NCBI RefSeq assembly: GCF_009363155.1
Contig: NZ_CP045302.1
Location: 3,269,001 to 3,333,000 of the forward strand
From: Azotobacter salinestris
GTDB taxonomy: Bacteria; Pseudomonadota; Gammaproteobacteria; Pseudomonadales; Pseudomonadaceae
Direction of reading: 5' to 3'
DNA length: 64,000 nt
The notes under the pieces were generated by a model that did no database searches, had not been told where the DNA came from, and was given only the letters and a program-made list of their open reading frames with translations. The first letter of the stretch is position 1. Each line of letters begins with the position of its first letter. The position numbers and the translations under genes were made by a program. Below, one piece after another: positions 19,917-30,284 of the stretch.

Positions 19917-21239
19917 TCAGGGCGCCGGCGTAATCCGCCACACGACATTCCCCACATCGTCGGCCACCAGCAGCGCGCCCGCCTTGTCGACCGTCACGCC
20001 GACCGGCCGGCCGTAGGCCTCGTCCTTCTCCTCGTCGACGAATCCGGTGAGGATGTCTTCCGGCGGCCCGACGGGGCGGCCTTGGTCGTCGAAGGGCACG
20101 AAGATCACCTTGTAGCCGCTGCGCGGCTTGCGGTTCCAGGAGCCGTGCTGGCCGACGAAGGCGCCGTTGCGGTAGCGCGGCGGCAGCAGCTCGCCCTCGT
20201 AGAAGGTCAGGCCCAGGGAGGCGGTGTGCGCGCCGAGGGCGTAATCCGGCACCAGGGCCTTGGTCACCAGATCCGGGCGCGGCGGCTTGACGCGCTCGTC
20301 GACGTGCTGGCCGAAGTAGCTGTAGGGCCAGCCGTAGAAGCCGCCGTCCCGGACCGAGGTCATGTAGTCCGGTACCAGGTCGCTGCCGATCTCGTCGCGC
20401 TCGTTGACCGCGACCCAGAGCGCGCCGCTTTGCGGCTGCCAGGCCAGGCCGTTGGGGTTGCGCAGGCCGGAGGCGAACAGGCGGGTGGCGCCGCTGGCCG
20501 GATCGACCTCGAGGATGGCGGCGCGGTTCTCCTCCGCTTCCATACCGTGCTCGGCGACGTTGCTGTTGGAGCCCACGGTGACGTAGAGCTTGCTGCCGTC
20601 GCGGCTGGCGATCAGGTCCTTGGTCCAGTGATGGTTGCGCGTTCCGGCCGGCAGGTCGGCCACTTTCACTCCGGGAGTGTCGATCTCGGTGGCGCCTTCC
20701 CGGTAGGGGAAGCGGACGATGGCGTCGGTGTTGGCGACATAGAGCTGGTCGCCGACCAGCGCCATGCCGAACGGCGAGTTGAGGTTCTCCAGCAGTATCG
20801 TGCGGATTTCCGCGAACCCGTCGCCGTCCCCGTCGCGCAGCAGGCTGATGCGGTTGGCGCTGGGCACACCGGCACCGGCGCGGGCCATCGCCTTCTTCAT
20901 CACCCAGCCGCGGACGCCCTTGTCGTCATCGGGCTTGGGCGGTGTGTTGGTCTCGGCGACCAGCACGTCGCCGTTGGGCAGGGTCAGCAGCGTGCGCGGG
21001 TGGTCCAGGCCTCTGGCGAAGGCCTTCACCAGCAAGCCCTCGGCGGCGATGGGCATCTCGTCATGCGGCCAGCCGACCGCCTTGGCGATGTGCACCGTGG
21101 GGATCAGGGTCGACTTCGGCTCGGGCAGCTTCGGTTGCGGCCCGTAGCCTTCGCTGACCGGCAACTTGGCGGTGTCGCCGCAGCTGCCGAGGAGGAGCAG
21201 GAGAGGGGTACCGATGAGCAGGCGAGTGAGGCGCAGCAT
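19917..21239 (-). CDS. PQQ-dependent sugar (L-sorbosone-like) dehydrogenase, lipoprotein
   Basis: The 440-residue protein has a lipoprotein signal, [22 protein letters not shown], with the lipidated Cys expected at about residue 20. It then forms a six-bladed propeller of the glucose/sorbosone dehydrogenase family. Visible landmarks are [72 protein letters not shown], and the C-terminal [21 protein letters not shown] and [19 protein letters not shown]. Members oxidise sugars in the periplasm with PQQ; the substrate is unknown. The start was moved to 21239, where CGGAG lies 7 bases upstream. It closes the accessory stress block. Confidence 0.87.
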   Translation of the reverse strand: MLRLTRLLIGTPLLLLLGSCGDTAKLPVSEGYGPQPKLPEPKSTLIPTVHIAKAVGWPHDEMPIAAEGLLVKAFARGLDHPRTLLTLPNGDVLVAETNTPPKPDDDKGVRGWVMKKAMARAGAGVPSANRISLLRDGDGDGFAEIRTILLENLNSPFGMALVGDQLYVANTDAIVRFPYREGATEIDTPGVKVADLPAGTRNHHWTKDLIASRDGSKLYVTVGSNSNVAEHGMEAEENRAAILEVDPASGATRLFASGLRNPNGLAWQPQSGALWVAVNERDEIGSDLVPDYMTSVRDGGFYGWPYSYFGQHVDERVKPPRPDLVTKALVPDYALGAHTASLGLTFYEGELLPPRYRNGAFVGQHGSWNRKPRSGYKVIFVPFDDQGRPVGPPEDILTGFVDEEKDEAYGRPVGVTVDKAGALLVADDVGNVVWRITPAP

Positions 21240-21363
21240 GGTCTGTCTCCGCATGGGGCATTGCTGGTTTGACTCGCGGAGCGCGGAAAGTGCGCCTGTT
21301 CCGTTCGCTTTGGCCTTTCTGCCTGAAGGTAGCCAGGCGGACAGGCCGGTGCATGGTGCTCTC

Positions 21364-21981
21364 CTACGACAGGATCACCAGGCGGTTGGGCAGCTCGTTG
21401 CGTTCGTGGGTGGCGGGCAGGTGTTCCTTGAGCAGCGCACCGCAGGCCTCGATGCAGGAGAGGAAGCCCTGCAGCGTCTCGCCGCGTCTCACCTGGGCGG
21501 TGAAGGTGTCGACGATGGCCTGCCAGGTGGCGTCGTCCAGGCGGCTGGAGATCCCCCGATCGACCAGGATCTCCACATAGCGCTCGGCTTCGGCGACGAA
21601 GATCAGCATGCCGCTTTGCGCTTCGGTGTGATGCAGGCCGAGTTCGATGAATTGCCGCCGGGCCAGGTTGCCGGCGCGCCAGTGGCGGATCGACCGCGGG
21701 ACCAGCCGGGTGGTGATGGCGGGCAGGCGGAACAGCAGGCTGGCCAGGATGAAGGTCGCCCACTGCGCCAGCAGCAGCTGTCCCGCATTGAGCCAGCCGC
21801 CGATCAGGTTCAGCGAGCCGGGCAGCAGCAGGGCCAGCAGCCCGGCCCAGAGCAGGGAGATATAGGTGTAGTCGTCGGCCCGTGCCGCCAGCACCGTCAC
21901 CAGTTCGGCATCCGTTTCCCGCTCGATCCGTTCGATCGCCGCGGCGACCTGCCGCTGCTCGTTTTCGCTCAGCAATGTCAT
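21364..21981 (-). CDS. TPM-domain membrane protein
   Basis: The 205-residue protein starts with the beginning of a TPM fold ([36 protein letters not shown]). Hydrophobic segments follow ([39 protein letters not shown]), then the second TPM half with the motif [30 protein letters not shown] proteins are usually adjacent to lemA, as here, and are of uncertain function; some plant and bacterial members act in photosystem or phosphatase-related roles. It is the third gene of the lemA-TPM-TPM operon, 12 bases after the previous one. Confidence 0.85.
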   Translation of the reverse strand: MTLLSENEQRQVAAAIERIERETDAELVTVLAARADDYTYISLLWAGLLALLLPGSLNLIGGWLNAGQLLLAQWATFILASLLFRLPAITTRLVPRSIRHWRAGNLARRQFIELGLHHTEAQSGMLIFVAEAERYVEILVDRGISSRLDDATWQAIVDTFTAQVRRGETLQGFLSCIEACGALLKEHLPATHERNELPNRLVILS

Positions 21982-21993
21982 CGATTAGCATCC

Positions 21994-22707
21994 CTACCAG
22001 CCACCGGAGGCGCCGCCGCCGCCGAAGCCGCCGCCGCGCCCGCCAAAGCCGCCACCGCCATGGCGCAGTCCGCCGAGCAGGGCGCCGGCCAACAGGGCGC
22101 TGCGCCCGCGCCCGCCGCGAACCAGCAGCAGGATGATCGCCAGCATCACGAGCAGGACTATCGGCGACGGCTCCTCCGCCTGCCGGTCGTCGGGGATCAG
22201 CCCCTGTTCGCCCTGCAGGGGCTTGCCACCCAGTACCCAGAGCATCGCCGTCACGCCCTCGGTGACGCCGCGGGCAAAGTCGCCCTGCCGGAAGGCCGGG
22301 ACGATGATGTTGTGGATGATCAGCGCCGACTGGGCATCGGTCAGGCGCTCTTCCAGCCCGTAGCCGACCTCGATGCGGACCTGCCGCTCGTCGCGCGCGA
22401 CGATCAGCAGCGCGCCGTTGTCCCTGCCTTTCTGGCCGATGCCCCAGTGGCGGCCCAGCTCGACGCCGAACTCTTCGATATTACTCCCCGCCAGATCCGG
22501 CACGGTGACCACCACCAACTGGTCGCCGGTGGCCTGCTCATGGGCGGCCAGCATCTGAGTCAGGCGGCTCTCGGTCGCGGCATCGAGCAACTCGGCACGA
22601 TCGACCACCCGCCCGGTTAGCACCGGGTAGCCGGCCTCCTGGGCCTGGGTGACCAGGACCCAGGCGCAGAGCAGCAGGCCCTGGAGCAGCCGGTGCGCCG
22701 GCCTCAT
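21994..22707 (-). CDS. YgcG-type TPM-domain protein with Gly-rich tail
   Basis: This 237-residue exported membrane protein begins with a signal peptide (MRPAHRLLQGLLLCAWVLVTQAQ). The TPM domain follows, with GRVVDRAELLDAATESRLTQMLAAHEQATGDQLVVVTV and GIGQKGRDNGALLIVARDERQVRIEVGYGLEERLTDAQ. One membrane helix (PIVLLVMLAIILLLVRG) comes next, and the protein ends in the glycine-rich tail GGGGFGGRGGGFGGGGASGGW that is typical of YgcG proteins. Its ATG overlaps the lemA stop as ATGA. It probably works with LemA in the cell envelope; the exact function is unknown. Confidence 0.9.
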   Translation of the reverse strand: MRPAHRLLQGLLLCAWVLVTQAQEAGYPVLTGRVVDRAELLDAATESRLTQMLAAHEQATGDQLVVVTVPDLAGSNIEEFGVELGRHWGIGQKGRDNGALLIVARDERQVRIEVGYGLEERLTDAQSALIIHNIIVPAFRQGDFARGVTEGVTAMLWVLGGKPLQGEQGLIPDDRQAEEPSPIVLLVMLAIILLLVRGGRGRSALLAGALLGGLRHGGGGFGGRGGGFGGGGASGGW

Positions 22708-23318
22708 CGAAATTGCACTTGCGGTACCTGTTCCGCGCCCTGGCTGGTGGCCTCGAAGCTTTCGCGCACCGGCATGTCGCGGTAGAGCAGACTGTGCCAG
22801 ATGCGCCCGGGGAAGGTACGGATCTCGGTGTTGTAGCGCTCCACCGCGGCGATGAAGTCGCGGCGCGCCACCGCGATGCGGTTTTCGGTGCCTTCCAGCT
22901 GGGACTGCAGGGCGAGGAAATTCTGGTTGGCCTTCAGCTCGGGATAGCGCTCCGACACCACCATCAGCCGGCTCAGCGCGCCGCTCAACTGGTCCTGTGC
23001 CTGCTGGTACTGCTGCAGCTTCTGTGGATCGTCCAGCGTGCCGGCATCCACCTGGATGGAGGTGGCCCTGGCCCGCGCCTCGATCACCGCGGTCAGGGTC
23101 TCCCGTTCGTGCTGCGCATAGGCCCTGACCGTTTCCACCAGATTGGGGATCAGATCGGCGCGTCGCTGGTACTGGTTCTCCACCTGCCCCCAGGCCGCCT
23201 TCACCTGCTCGTCGTAGGTGGGAATGTCGTTGATGCCGCAGCCCGCCAGGAGCCACGACACGATCAGGAGCGTGGCCAGCCGCCATTGAAGCCAGGAGCC
23301 TTGTCTGGAGTGGGTCAT
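22704..23318 (-). CDS. lemA: LemA family lipoprotein
   Basis: The 204-residue protein starts with a signal ending in the lipobox LLAGC. A three-helix LemA domain follows: YDEQVKAAWGQVENQYQRRADLIPNLVETVRAYAQHERETLTAVIEARARA, SRLMVVSERYPELKANQNFLALQSQLEGTENRIAVARRDFI and AVERYNTEIRTFPG. This pattern is diagnostic. The start is placed at 23318 because the longer frame has no signal peptide and passes over non-homologous DNA. It is the first gene of the operon with the two TPM proteins. LemA proteins are envelope proteins of poorly known role, unrelated to the GacS sensor once also called LemA. Confidence 0.9.
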   Translation of the reverse strand: MTHSRQGSWLQWRLATLLIVSWLLAGCGINDIPTYDEQVKAAWGQVENQYQRRADLIPNLVETVRAYAQHERETLTAVIEARARATSIQVDAGTLDDPQKLQQYQQAQDQLSGALSRLMVVSERYPELKANQNFLALQSQLEGTENRIAVARRDFIAAVERYNTEIRTFPGRIWHSLLYRDMPVRESFEATSQGAEQVPQVQFR

Positions 23319-23554
23319 CCGCGTGTTCCGCCTTGCCGATTGACTGGATGCCTGCCGGTTGCGCCGGTCGGTCATTGGTAGTCTAGAGGCTCGTGGGCGG
23401 GGTGTTTGGAAAGGCGGGTATCGGAGGGCCGCAGTCATCCATGTATCCGGCCTTGGCGAGGGGAGGGATAGGTTCGACGAGCGATCGGGACCGGCGCTGG
23501 AGAAGCTGGTCTGGGAAGGCAGGGGTTGGTCGCATACCCGCTGAATAATAGGAG

Positions 23555-23631
23555 TGGTGGGCCCGCAGGGACTCGAACCCTGGACCAAAGGATTATGAGT
23601 CCTCTGCTCTAACCGACTGAGCTACAGGCCC
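23555..23631 (-). tRNA. tRNA with CAU anticodon, probably tRNA-Ile2 (lysidine type)
   Basis: The 77-base cloverleaf folds cleanly: acceptor GGGCCTG/CGGGCCC, D-stem GCTC/GAGC, anticodon stem GAGGA/TCCTT around the loop CTCATAA, T-stem CAGGG/CCCTG, and an encoded CCA end at 23555-23557. Anticodon CAU fits elongator Met or Ile2. The acceptor pairs C4-G69 and C5-G68 are those used by TilS to make lysidine in E. coli tRNA-Ile2, which favours Ile over Met. Many annotations would call it Met. Confidence 0.93.
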
Positions 23632-23727
23632 CCAGAAGGCCGGCGGATTATAGCGGCGGCTTTCCGCCCGCGCCAAGCGACGGAGCGGAAAACCCCGCAT
23701 TCATTGCGAACCGGTTTCGCGGCGCGA

Positions 23728-24021
23728 TCAGCAGCAGTCGTCCTCGACCCGCTCCAGCATGGCCAGGGCCTCCTGGTCGCCGTGGCGGGCGAAGAGTTCG
23801 TAGACGACGTTCACCTGGGCGTGCAGCAGCAGGCGGGCGTCGCTCTCGCTGCCGTCACGCGAGCCGATCTTTTCGCGGAAATAGCTGCAGATCGGGCAGT
23901 CGCCCTGGTCCTGCTGCAGGTAGTGCTGGATCCGTGCGTAGAGGGTGCGGATGCAGTGGTCGCAGTCGATGTAGGGCAGGGATTCTTCGCCGCAGATGCT
24001 GCGATAGGTGGTCGTGGTCAT
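23728..24021 (-). CDS. Small Cys-rich conserved protein of unknown function
   Basis: The 97-residue soluble protein has seven cysteines: C10, C20 and C23 (CDHC), C42 and C45 (CPIC), and a terminal Cys pair at 96-97. The two CxxC pairs suggest metal binding, perhaps zinc or iron. The acidic C-terminal half ([34 protein letters not shown]) looks helical. It has a good GGAGGAGC ribosome-binding site. It lies 76 bases after the CooA-like regulator on the same strand and may be co-transcribed with it. I do not recognise a named family. Confidence 0.7.
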   Translation of the reverse strand: MTTTTYRSICGEESLPYIDCDHCIRTLYARIQHYLQQDQGDCPICSYFREKIGSRDGSESDARLLLHAQVNVVYELFARHGDQEALAMLERVEDDCC

Positions 24022-24097
24022 GAGCGCTCCTCCGGCAAGCCGAAGCTGGACAGGTATCTGGAGCGATCATGCTAGAAACTGCACTGGGGGCTGTCTG

Positions 24098-24760
24098 TCA
24101 GCCAGCGGACACCTGGCTGCGGGCGCGCAGGCGTTCGACGTCGTGGATGTCGAAGACGCCGTTGCCGGCACGGCTGAGAATGCCCTCGCGGGCCATCCGG
24201 TTGAGCAGGGAGGAGACGGTCTGGCGGGTGGTGCCGAGCAGCCGGGCGATGTCCTCGGTGTTGAGGTCCAACTCCAGGCGCAGGCTGTCCTGATGGGGGC
24301 GGCCCTTGCGCGTCAGCATGCCGTCGAGGAAGCGCGCCAGGCGGCCCTCGACGTCGCGAAAGGCCAGGTCCTCGATGATGCGCATGCAGTTGTCGAGGGT
24401 GCCGCCGAGCACGCGGATGATCGCCGGCACGGCAGTCGGCAGCGAGCGGAGGGTGGCCGTCATCTGCGCGGTGTCGCCCATCAGCACCTCGCTCGGGCGC
24501 ACGGCCTGGACATAGGCCTGGCTGTGGGTGCTGTAGATGCCCCCGGCTTCGAGGAAGGTGAGGGTGTATTCCTTGTCCTCGAAGGCGAGGAACACCCGGA
24601 TGCGCCCGCTGTGCACGATGAACACGCTGTCGCGCTTGCCGTTCGGGCTGCCGAGCAGTTCGCCCTCGACCAACTGGCGCCGGTGGAAACCCTGCAGCAG
24701 GGCGGCCTGGGTCAGTGCATCCAGGCTGTCGAGCAGGTTGCTGGCATCGGGTCCGTGCAT
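24098..24760 (-). CDS. CooA-like CRP/FNR-family transcription factor (haem CO sensor type)
   Basis: The protein has 220 residues with a cyclic-nucleotide-fold sensor domain (about 15-125), a C-helix with LDNCMRIIEDLAFRDVEGRLARFL, and a helix-turn-helix (TEDIARLLGTTRQTVSSLLNRMAREGIL). It aligns by eye along its length with Rhodospirillum rubrum CooA, including the His77 region (FCMHSG in CooA, YSTHSQ here, His79) and the CMRtIEDLmFhDi helix. CooA's redox ligand Cys75 is replaced by Ser77, and the N-terminal Pro2 ligand has a possible counterpart at Pro4. No CO-dehydrogenase genes are nearby. If it binds haem, it may sense CO or another gas; it could also be a non-haem CRP paralogue. Confidence 0.8.
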   Translation of the reverse strand: MHGPDASNLLDSLDALTQAALLQGFHRRQLVEGELLGSPNGKRDSVFIVHSGRIRVFLAFEDKEYTLTFLEAGGIYSTHSQAYVQAVRPSEVLMGDTAQMTATLRSLPTAVPAIIRVLGGTLDNCMRIIEDLAFRDVEGRLARFLDGMLTRKGRPHQDSLRLELDLNTEDIARLLGTTRQTVSSLLNRMAREGILSRAGNGVFDIHDVERLRARSQVSAG

Positions 24761-24840
24761 GGTGTCGTATCGTCGGGAAAGGCGCCGCTGGCGATTCCTG
24801 CAGTATAAGGCCGTCCGCTGTGCGGTTGGCAGGTGGAAAG

Positions 24841-24868
24841 CAAGACCCCCGGCGGGCCGGGGGTCTTG
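24841..24868 (-). terminator. Strong intrinsic terminator of the rpsU-dnaG-rpoD operon
   Basis: A perfect 12-bp stem, CAAGACCCCCGG and CCGGGGGTCTTG, closes over a CGGG loop 3 bases beyond the rpoD stop. The transcript then runs into CTTTCC, so the U-tract is short, but the stem is very stable. Confidence 0.85.
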
Positions 24869-24871
24869 ATG

Positions 24872-26728
<1,857 letters not shown>

Positions 26729-26792
26729 GACACCCTATCCACTGAATGTTCTGGCGGGCTGAAAAGCTAAGTATTATAACGGATGCTTGACC

Positions 26793-28730
26793 TTACACGC
26801 CAGTTGAGGTCGGGGGGGCGGGGGATGCGTTACGGCTGAGCAGATCGCGCAATCGAGTCTTCTCTTCCGCGCTCAGCTCGCCCTGGCGGGCCTTGCGAAG
26901 CAGTTGCTCGATGCCGCGCTCGCGCTGTCGTGCCGCTAATGTATTTATAGTGTCGAAAAACTGTTGTTCAAGGTTGTCCGTCGAAATTAGCCATTCCTTC
27001 TCCGCCAGGGCGCGCAGCAGACGGCCCTGTTCGGTGCCGTGCCAGCGGGCGATCAGTTGCAGGCTGCTGCTGTGCGGGTTCTTCTGCAGGGCCTCGAGCA
27101 AGGCGACCAGCAGCTGGGCGTAGGGGTCTTCCTCGCTGGCGAAATGGCTGGCGTCGGCGACTTTCTGGGCCAGCTGCGGATGGTGCAGCAGGGTGCGCAG
27201 CGCGCTCAGGTTGGGTGGCTCGACGCTGACGGCGATGCGCGGCCGCGCCGGGAAGTCGCCGCGGCCCTGGCGGTAGCCGCTGCGTCCCTGGCCCTTCCAC
27301 TGGCCCTTGCCCTGGCCGACGCGCCCGAAGGGGCGCTCGGGCTCGGCAAAGTCGGGGTAGTCGGCATAGCCGGGTTCGGCCTGGTAGTAGGCGTCTTCCG
27401 CATGCGACGAGTGTTCCCCCGGGAGCGGGCCGGAGGCGGGCGGGCTCGGAACGCCGCTCAGTCCGGTGATCTCGGCGAGACGCTGGCGCATCAGGGCGCG
27501 CAGGTTGGCACCGGGAATCCTCTCGATCAGCGGAGCGGCGAGGGTCGCCAGATGCGCCTTGCCCTCCAGGGTGCGCGGATCGGCTTCCTCGGTCAGTTGC
27601 TGGAAGAAGTAGTCGGCCAGTGGCCGAGCCTGCTGTTCCAGTCGGGCAAGGAAGGCCTCGCGGCCTTCGGCGCGCACCAGGCTGTCCGGGTCCTCGCCTT
27701 CGGGCAGGAACAGGAAGCGCGCGCGCCGGCCGTCCTGCAGGCTCGGCAGGGTGGCCTCGAGGGCGCGCCAGGCGGCCTTGCGCCCGGCCTGGTCGCCGTC
27801 GAAGCAGAACAGCACGCCGGGCACCAGGCGGAACAGGCGCTTGAGGTGCTCCTCGCTGGTGGCGGTGCCGAGGGTGGCCACGGCGTTGCGCAGACCCTGC
27901 TGGGCCAGGGCGATGACGTCCATGTAGCCCTCGACCACGATGATCTCGTCGAGGTCGCGGTTGTGCTGGCGCGCCTCGAAGAGGCCGTAGAGCTCCTGGC
28001 CCTTGTGGAACACCGGGGTTTCCGGGGAGTTCAGGTACTTGGGCTTGTCGTCGCCGAGCACCCGGCCGCCGAAGGCGATGACCCGGCCGCGACTGTCGCG
28101 GATCGGGAAGATCACCCGGTCGCGGAAGCGGTCGTAGCGCTTGCCGGTCTCGGCGTTCTCGATCAAAAGGCCCGCCTCGATCATCGCCTTCTGCTGCAGG
28201 GTATCGCCGCCCAGGTGCTTGAGCAGGTTGTCCCAGCCGGGCGGAGCGAAGCCGAGGGCGAAGTCGCGGGCGATGACGCCGGACAACCCGCGGCCTTTCA
28301 GGTAGTCGACCGCGGCCTGGCGCGCCGGATGGCTCTTCAGGGCCTGGCGGTAGTAGTCGGCGGCGGCGGCCAGCAGCGGATAGAGCGGCGAGTCGACGCT
28401 CTGGCGCGGCTGCCGGTCGCCGCCGCGCTCCTCGCGGGGAACCTCGAGGCCGGCGCGCTTGGCCAGTTCCTCGACCGCCTGGGGGAACTCCAGGTGGTCG
28501 TGGTCCATGAGAAAGCCCAGCGCGTTGCCGCCGGCGCCGCAACCGAAGCAGTAGTAGAACTGCTTGTCCGGGCTGACGGTGAAGGAGGGGGTCTTTTCCT
28601 GATGGAAGGGGCAGCAGGCGCTGTAGTTCTTGCCGGTCTTCTTCAACTGGACGCGCGAGCCGACCACCTCGACGATGTCGGTGCGGTTCAGCAGGTCGTC
28701 GATGAAGCCTTGGGGGATCAGTCCGGCCAT
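26793..28730 (-). CDS. dnaG: DNA primase
   Basis: Primase makes RNA primers at replication forks. The 645-residue protein has an N-terminal CHC2 zinc finger with Cys40, His43, Cys61 and Cys64 (SACCPFHQEKTPSF, YYCFGCGAGGNA). The primase core includes YDRFRDRVIFPIRDSRGRVIAFGGR, with a Toprim motif at IIVVEGYMDVIAL and FCFDGDQAGRKAAW. The C-terminal helicase-binding domain carries a low-complexity linker (KGQWKGQGRSGYRQGRG). The start at 28730 (MAGLIPQGFIDDLLNRTDIVEV) matches the family. It lies between rpsU and rpoD, with a terminator before it. Confidence 0.98.
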   Translation of the reverse strand: MAGLIPQGFIDDLLNRTDIVEVVGSRVQLKKTGKNYSACCPFHQEKTPSFTVSPDKQFYYCFGCGAGGNALGFLMDHDHLEFPQAVEELAKRAGLEVPREERGGDRQPRQSVDSPLYPLLAAAADYYRQALKSHPARQAAVDYLKGRGLSGVIARDFALGFAPPGWDNLLKHLGGDTLQQKAMIEAGLLIENAETGKRYDRFRDRVIFPIRDSRGRVIAFGGRVLGDDKPKYLNSPETPVFHKGQELYGLFEARQHNRDLDEIIVVEGYMDVIALAQQGLRNAVATLGTATSEEHLKRLFRLVPGVLFCFDGDQAGRKAAWRALEATLPSLQDGRRARFLFLPEGEDPDSLVRAEGREAFLARLEQQARPLADYFFQQLTEEADPRTLEGKAHLATLAAPLIERIPGANLRALMRQRLAEITGLSGVPSPPASGPLPGEHSSHAEDAYYQAEPGYADYPDFAEPERPFGRVGQGKGQWKGQGRSGYRQGRGDFPARPRIAVSVEPPNLSALRTLLHHPQLAQKVADASHFASEEDPYAQLLVALLEALQKNPHSSSLQLIARWHGTEQGRLLRALAEKEWLISTDNLEQQFFDTINTLAARQRERGIEQLLRKARQGELSAEEKTRLRDLLSRNASPAPPTSTGV

Positions 28731-28773
28731 GGGGTTTCCGGTTCGGGCGGGTGCCGGGTGGCTCCGGAAATGC

Positions 28774-28800
28774 AAAAAGCCCGGTTTTCGGCCGGGCTTT
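28774..28800 (-). terminator. Terminator between rpsU and dnaG
   Basis: AAAGCCCGG and CCGGGCTTT form a 9-bp stem with a 7-base loop, followed by a U-run (TTTTT) on the minus strand. It matches the classic partial terminator of the rpsU-dnaG-rpoD operon, which lets rpsU be expressed more than dnaG. Confidence 0.88.
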
Positions 28801-28826
28801 CAGGAGCGGCGAAGCGTTGCTGCAGC

Positions 28827-29042
28827 TTAGTACAGGCGCTCGCGGCGGCGCTGTTCGCGCTGCACTTTCTTGGCGTGGCGCTTGACGGCGGCAGCGGCCT
28901 TGCGCTTGCGCTCGGAAGTGGGTTTCTCGTAGAACTCGCGGCTGCGAACTTCGGCCAGTACGCCGGCTTTTTCGCAGGAGCGCTTGAAGCGACGCAGGGC
29001 TACGTCGAAGGGTTCGTTCTCTTTAACTTTGACGGCGGGCAT
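28827..29042 (-). CDS. rpsU: 30S ribosomal protein S21
   Basis: The 71-residue basic protein is a standard S21: [48 protein letters not shown], then an Arg/Lys-rich tail ending [11 protein letters not shown]. It binds the 30S subunit near the anti-Shine-Dalgarno region. It is first in the operon with dnaG and rpoD, and it diverges from tsaD. Confidence 0.98.
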   Translation of the reverse strand: MPAVKVKENEPFDVALRRFKRSCEKAGVLAEVRSREFYEKPTSERKRKAAAAVKRHAKKVQREQRRRERLY

Positions 29043-29125
29043 CCAGGGCTACCTTAACTATTGACCGGTGGTGAACGCCCTCTCCGGACTCGGCTCGGGA
29101 GAACGTCGATTCTCAAGGGCTGCGG

Positions 29126-29155
29126 ATGTTACCTCATTTGCCACATGCAATGCAA
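29126..29155 (-). promoter_or_regulatory. Putative sigma-70 promoter of rpsU
   Basis: On the minus strand TTGCAT (29155-29150) is followed after 18 bases by TAACAT (29131-29126). The spacing and match are good for a housekeeping promoter, and it sits about 85 bases upstream of the rpsU ATG. Confidence 0.5.
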
Positions 29156-29243
29156 AGCCCGCGGCGCGAAAAGCGCTGGTCTGCGGGGTGGTCGCCGATT
29201 ATCATGCGCCCCTCGATTTTCCAGGCTGATAAAGGTCGAACCC

Positions 29244-30269
29244 ATGCTCGTTCTGGGGCTGGAAACCTCCTGCGACGAAACCGGCGTCGCGCTTTACGAC
29301 AGCCAGCGCGGCCTCCTGGCCGATGCGCTGTTCAGCCAGATCGATCTGCACCGCGTCTATGGCGGGGTGGTGCCCGAGCTGGCCTCGCGGGATCACGTCA
29401 AGCGCATGCTGCCGCTCTTGCGTCAGGTGCTCGACGAGTCCGGCTGCCGTGCCGGGGACATCGACGGCATTGCCTATACCGCAGGGCCCGGCCTGGTCGG
29501 CGCGCTCCTGGTCGGCGCTTCCTGCGCCCAGGCGCTGGCGCTGGCCTGGGGGATTCCGGCGCTCGGCGTGCACCACATGGAAGGTCATCTGCTGGCGCCG
29601 ATGCTGGAAGAACAGCCGCCGCAGTTTCCCTTCGTCGCTCTGCTGGTTTCCGGCGGGCATACCCAACTGGTGCGGGTCGATGGCATCGGTCGCTACCAGG
29701 TGCTCGGCGAGTCGCTGGACGACGCCGCTGGCGAGGCCTTCGACAAGACCGCCAAGCTGCTCGGCCTCGGCTATCCCGGCGGCCCGGAGATCGCCCGCCT
29801 GGCGCAGGACGGCAGGCCCGGGCGCTTCGTCTTCCCGCGGCCGATGACCGACCGGCCCGGCCTGGAGTTCAGTTTCAGCGGCCTCAAGACCTTCGCTCTG
29901 AATACCTGGCAGCACTGCCAGGCGAGCGGCGACGACAGCGAGCAGTCGCGTCGCGACGTCGCTCTGGCCTTTCAGCAGGCGGTGGTGGAGACGCTGACCA
30001 TCAAGTGCCGGCGGGCGCTGAAGCAGACCGGCCTGAGGCGTCTGGTGATCGCCGGCGGGGTGAGCGCCAACCAGGCGCTGCGCTCGGCGCTGGAGCGGAT
30101 GCTCGGCGAGCTGGATGGCCAGGTGTTCTACGCGCGGCCGCGCTTCTGCACCGACAACGGAGCGATGATCGCCTATGCTGGCTGCCAGCGTCTGCTGGCC
30201 GGCCAGCAGGACGGGCCGGCGATCCAGGTTCATGCGCGCTGGCCGATGGAGACCCTGCCGGCGCTCTGA
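29244..30269 (+). CDS. tsaD: tRNA threonylcarbamoyladenosine (t6A) synthase subunit TsaD
   Basis: TsaD transfers the threonylcarbamoyl group to A37 of ANN-decoding tRNAs with TsaB, TsaC and TsaE. The 341-residue protein has the Kae1/YgjD pattern: [16 protein letters not shown] at the N-terminus, metal-binding His111 and His115 in [36 protein letters not shown] and [11 protein letters not shown]. The start at 29244 has AAAGGT upstream, and the longer upstream frame is non-homologous. It diverges from rpsU, the common gamma-proteobacterial arrangement. Confidence 0.97.
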   Translation: MLVLGLETSCDETGVALYDSQRGLLADALFSQIDLHRVYGGVVPELASRDHVKRMLPLLRQVLDESGCRAGDIDGIAYTAGPGLVGALLVGASCAQALALAWGIPALGVHHMEGHLLAPMLEEQPPQFPFVALLVSGGHTQLVRVDGIGRYQVLGESLDDAAGEAFDKTAKLLGLGYPGGPEIARLAQDGRPGRFVFPRPMTDRPGLEFSFSGLKTFALNTWQHCQASGDDSEQSRRDVALAFQQAVVETLTIKCRRALKQTGLRRLVIAGGVSANQALRSALERMLGELDGQVFYARPRFCTDNGAMIAYAGCQRLLAGQQDGPAIQVHARWPMETLPAL

Positions 30270-30284
30270 TCCTGCGGCGCAGGG

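Noticed and set aside
15737-19957. An open frame of about 1400 codons on the minus strand running opposite the Mn-catalase and CinA-like genes and through part of the SDR and DUF2254 genes
   Set aside because: It is a GC-codon shadow: it has Arg/Ala/Gly/Pro-rich low-complexity text, no domains, and conflicts with well-supported genes.
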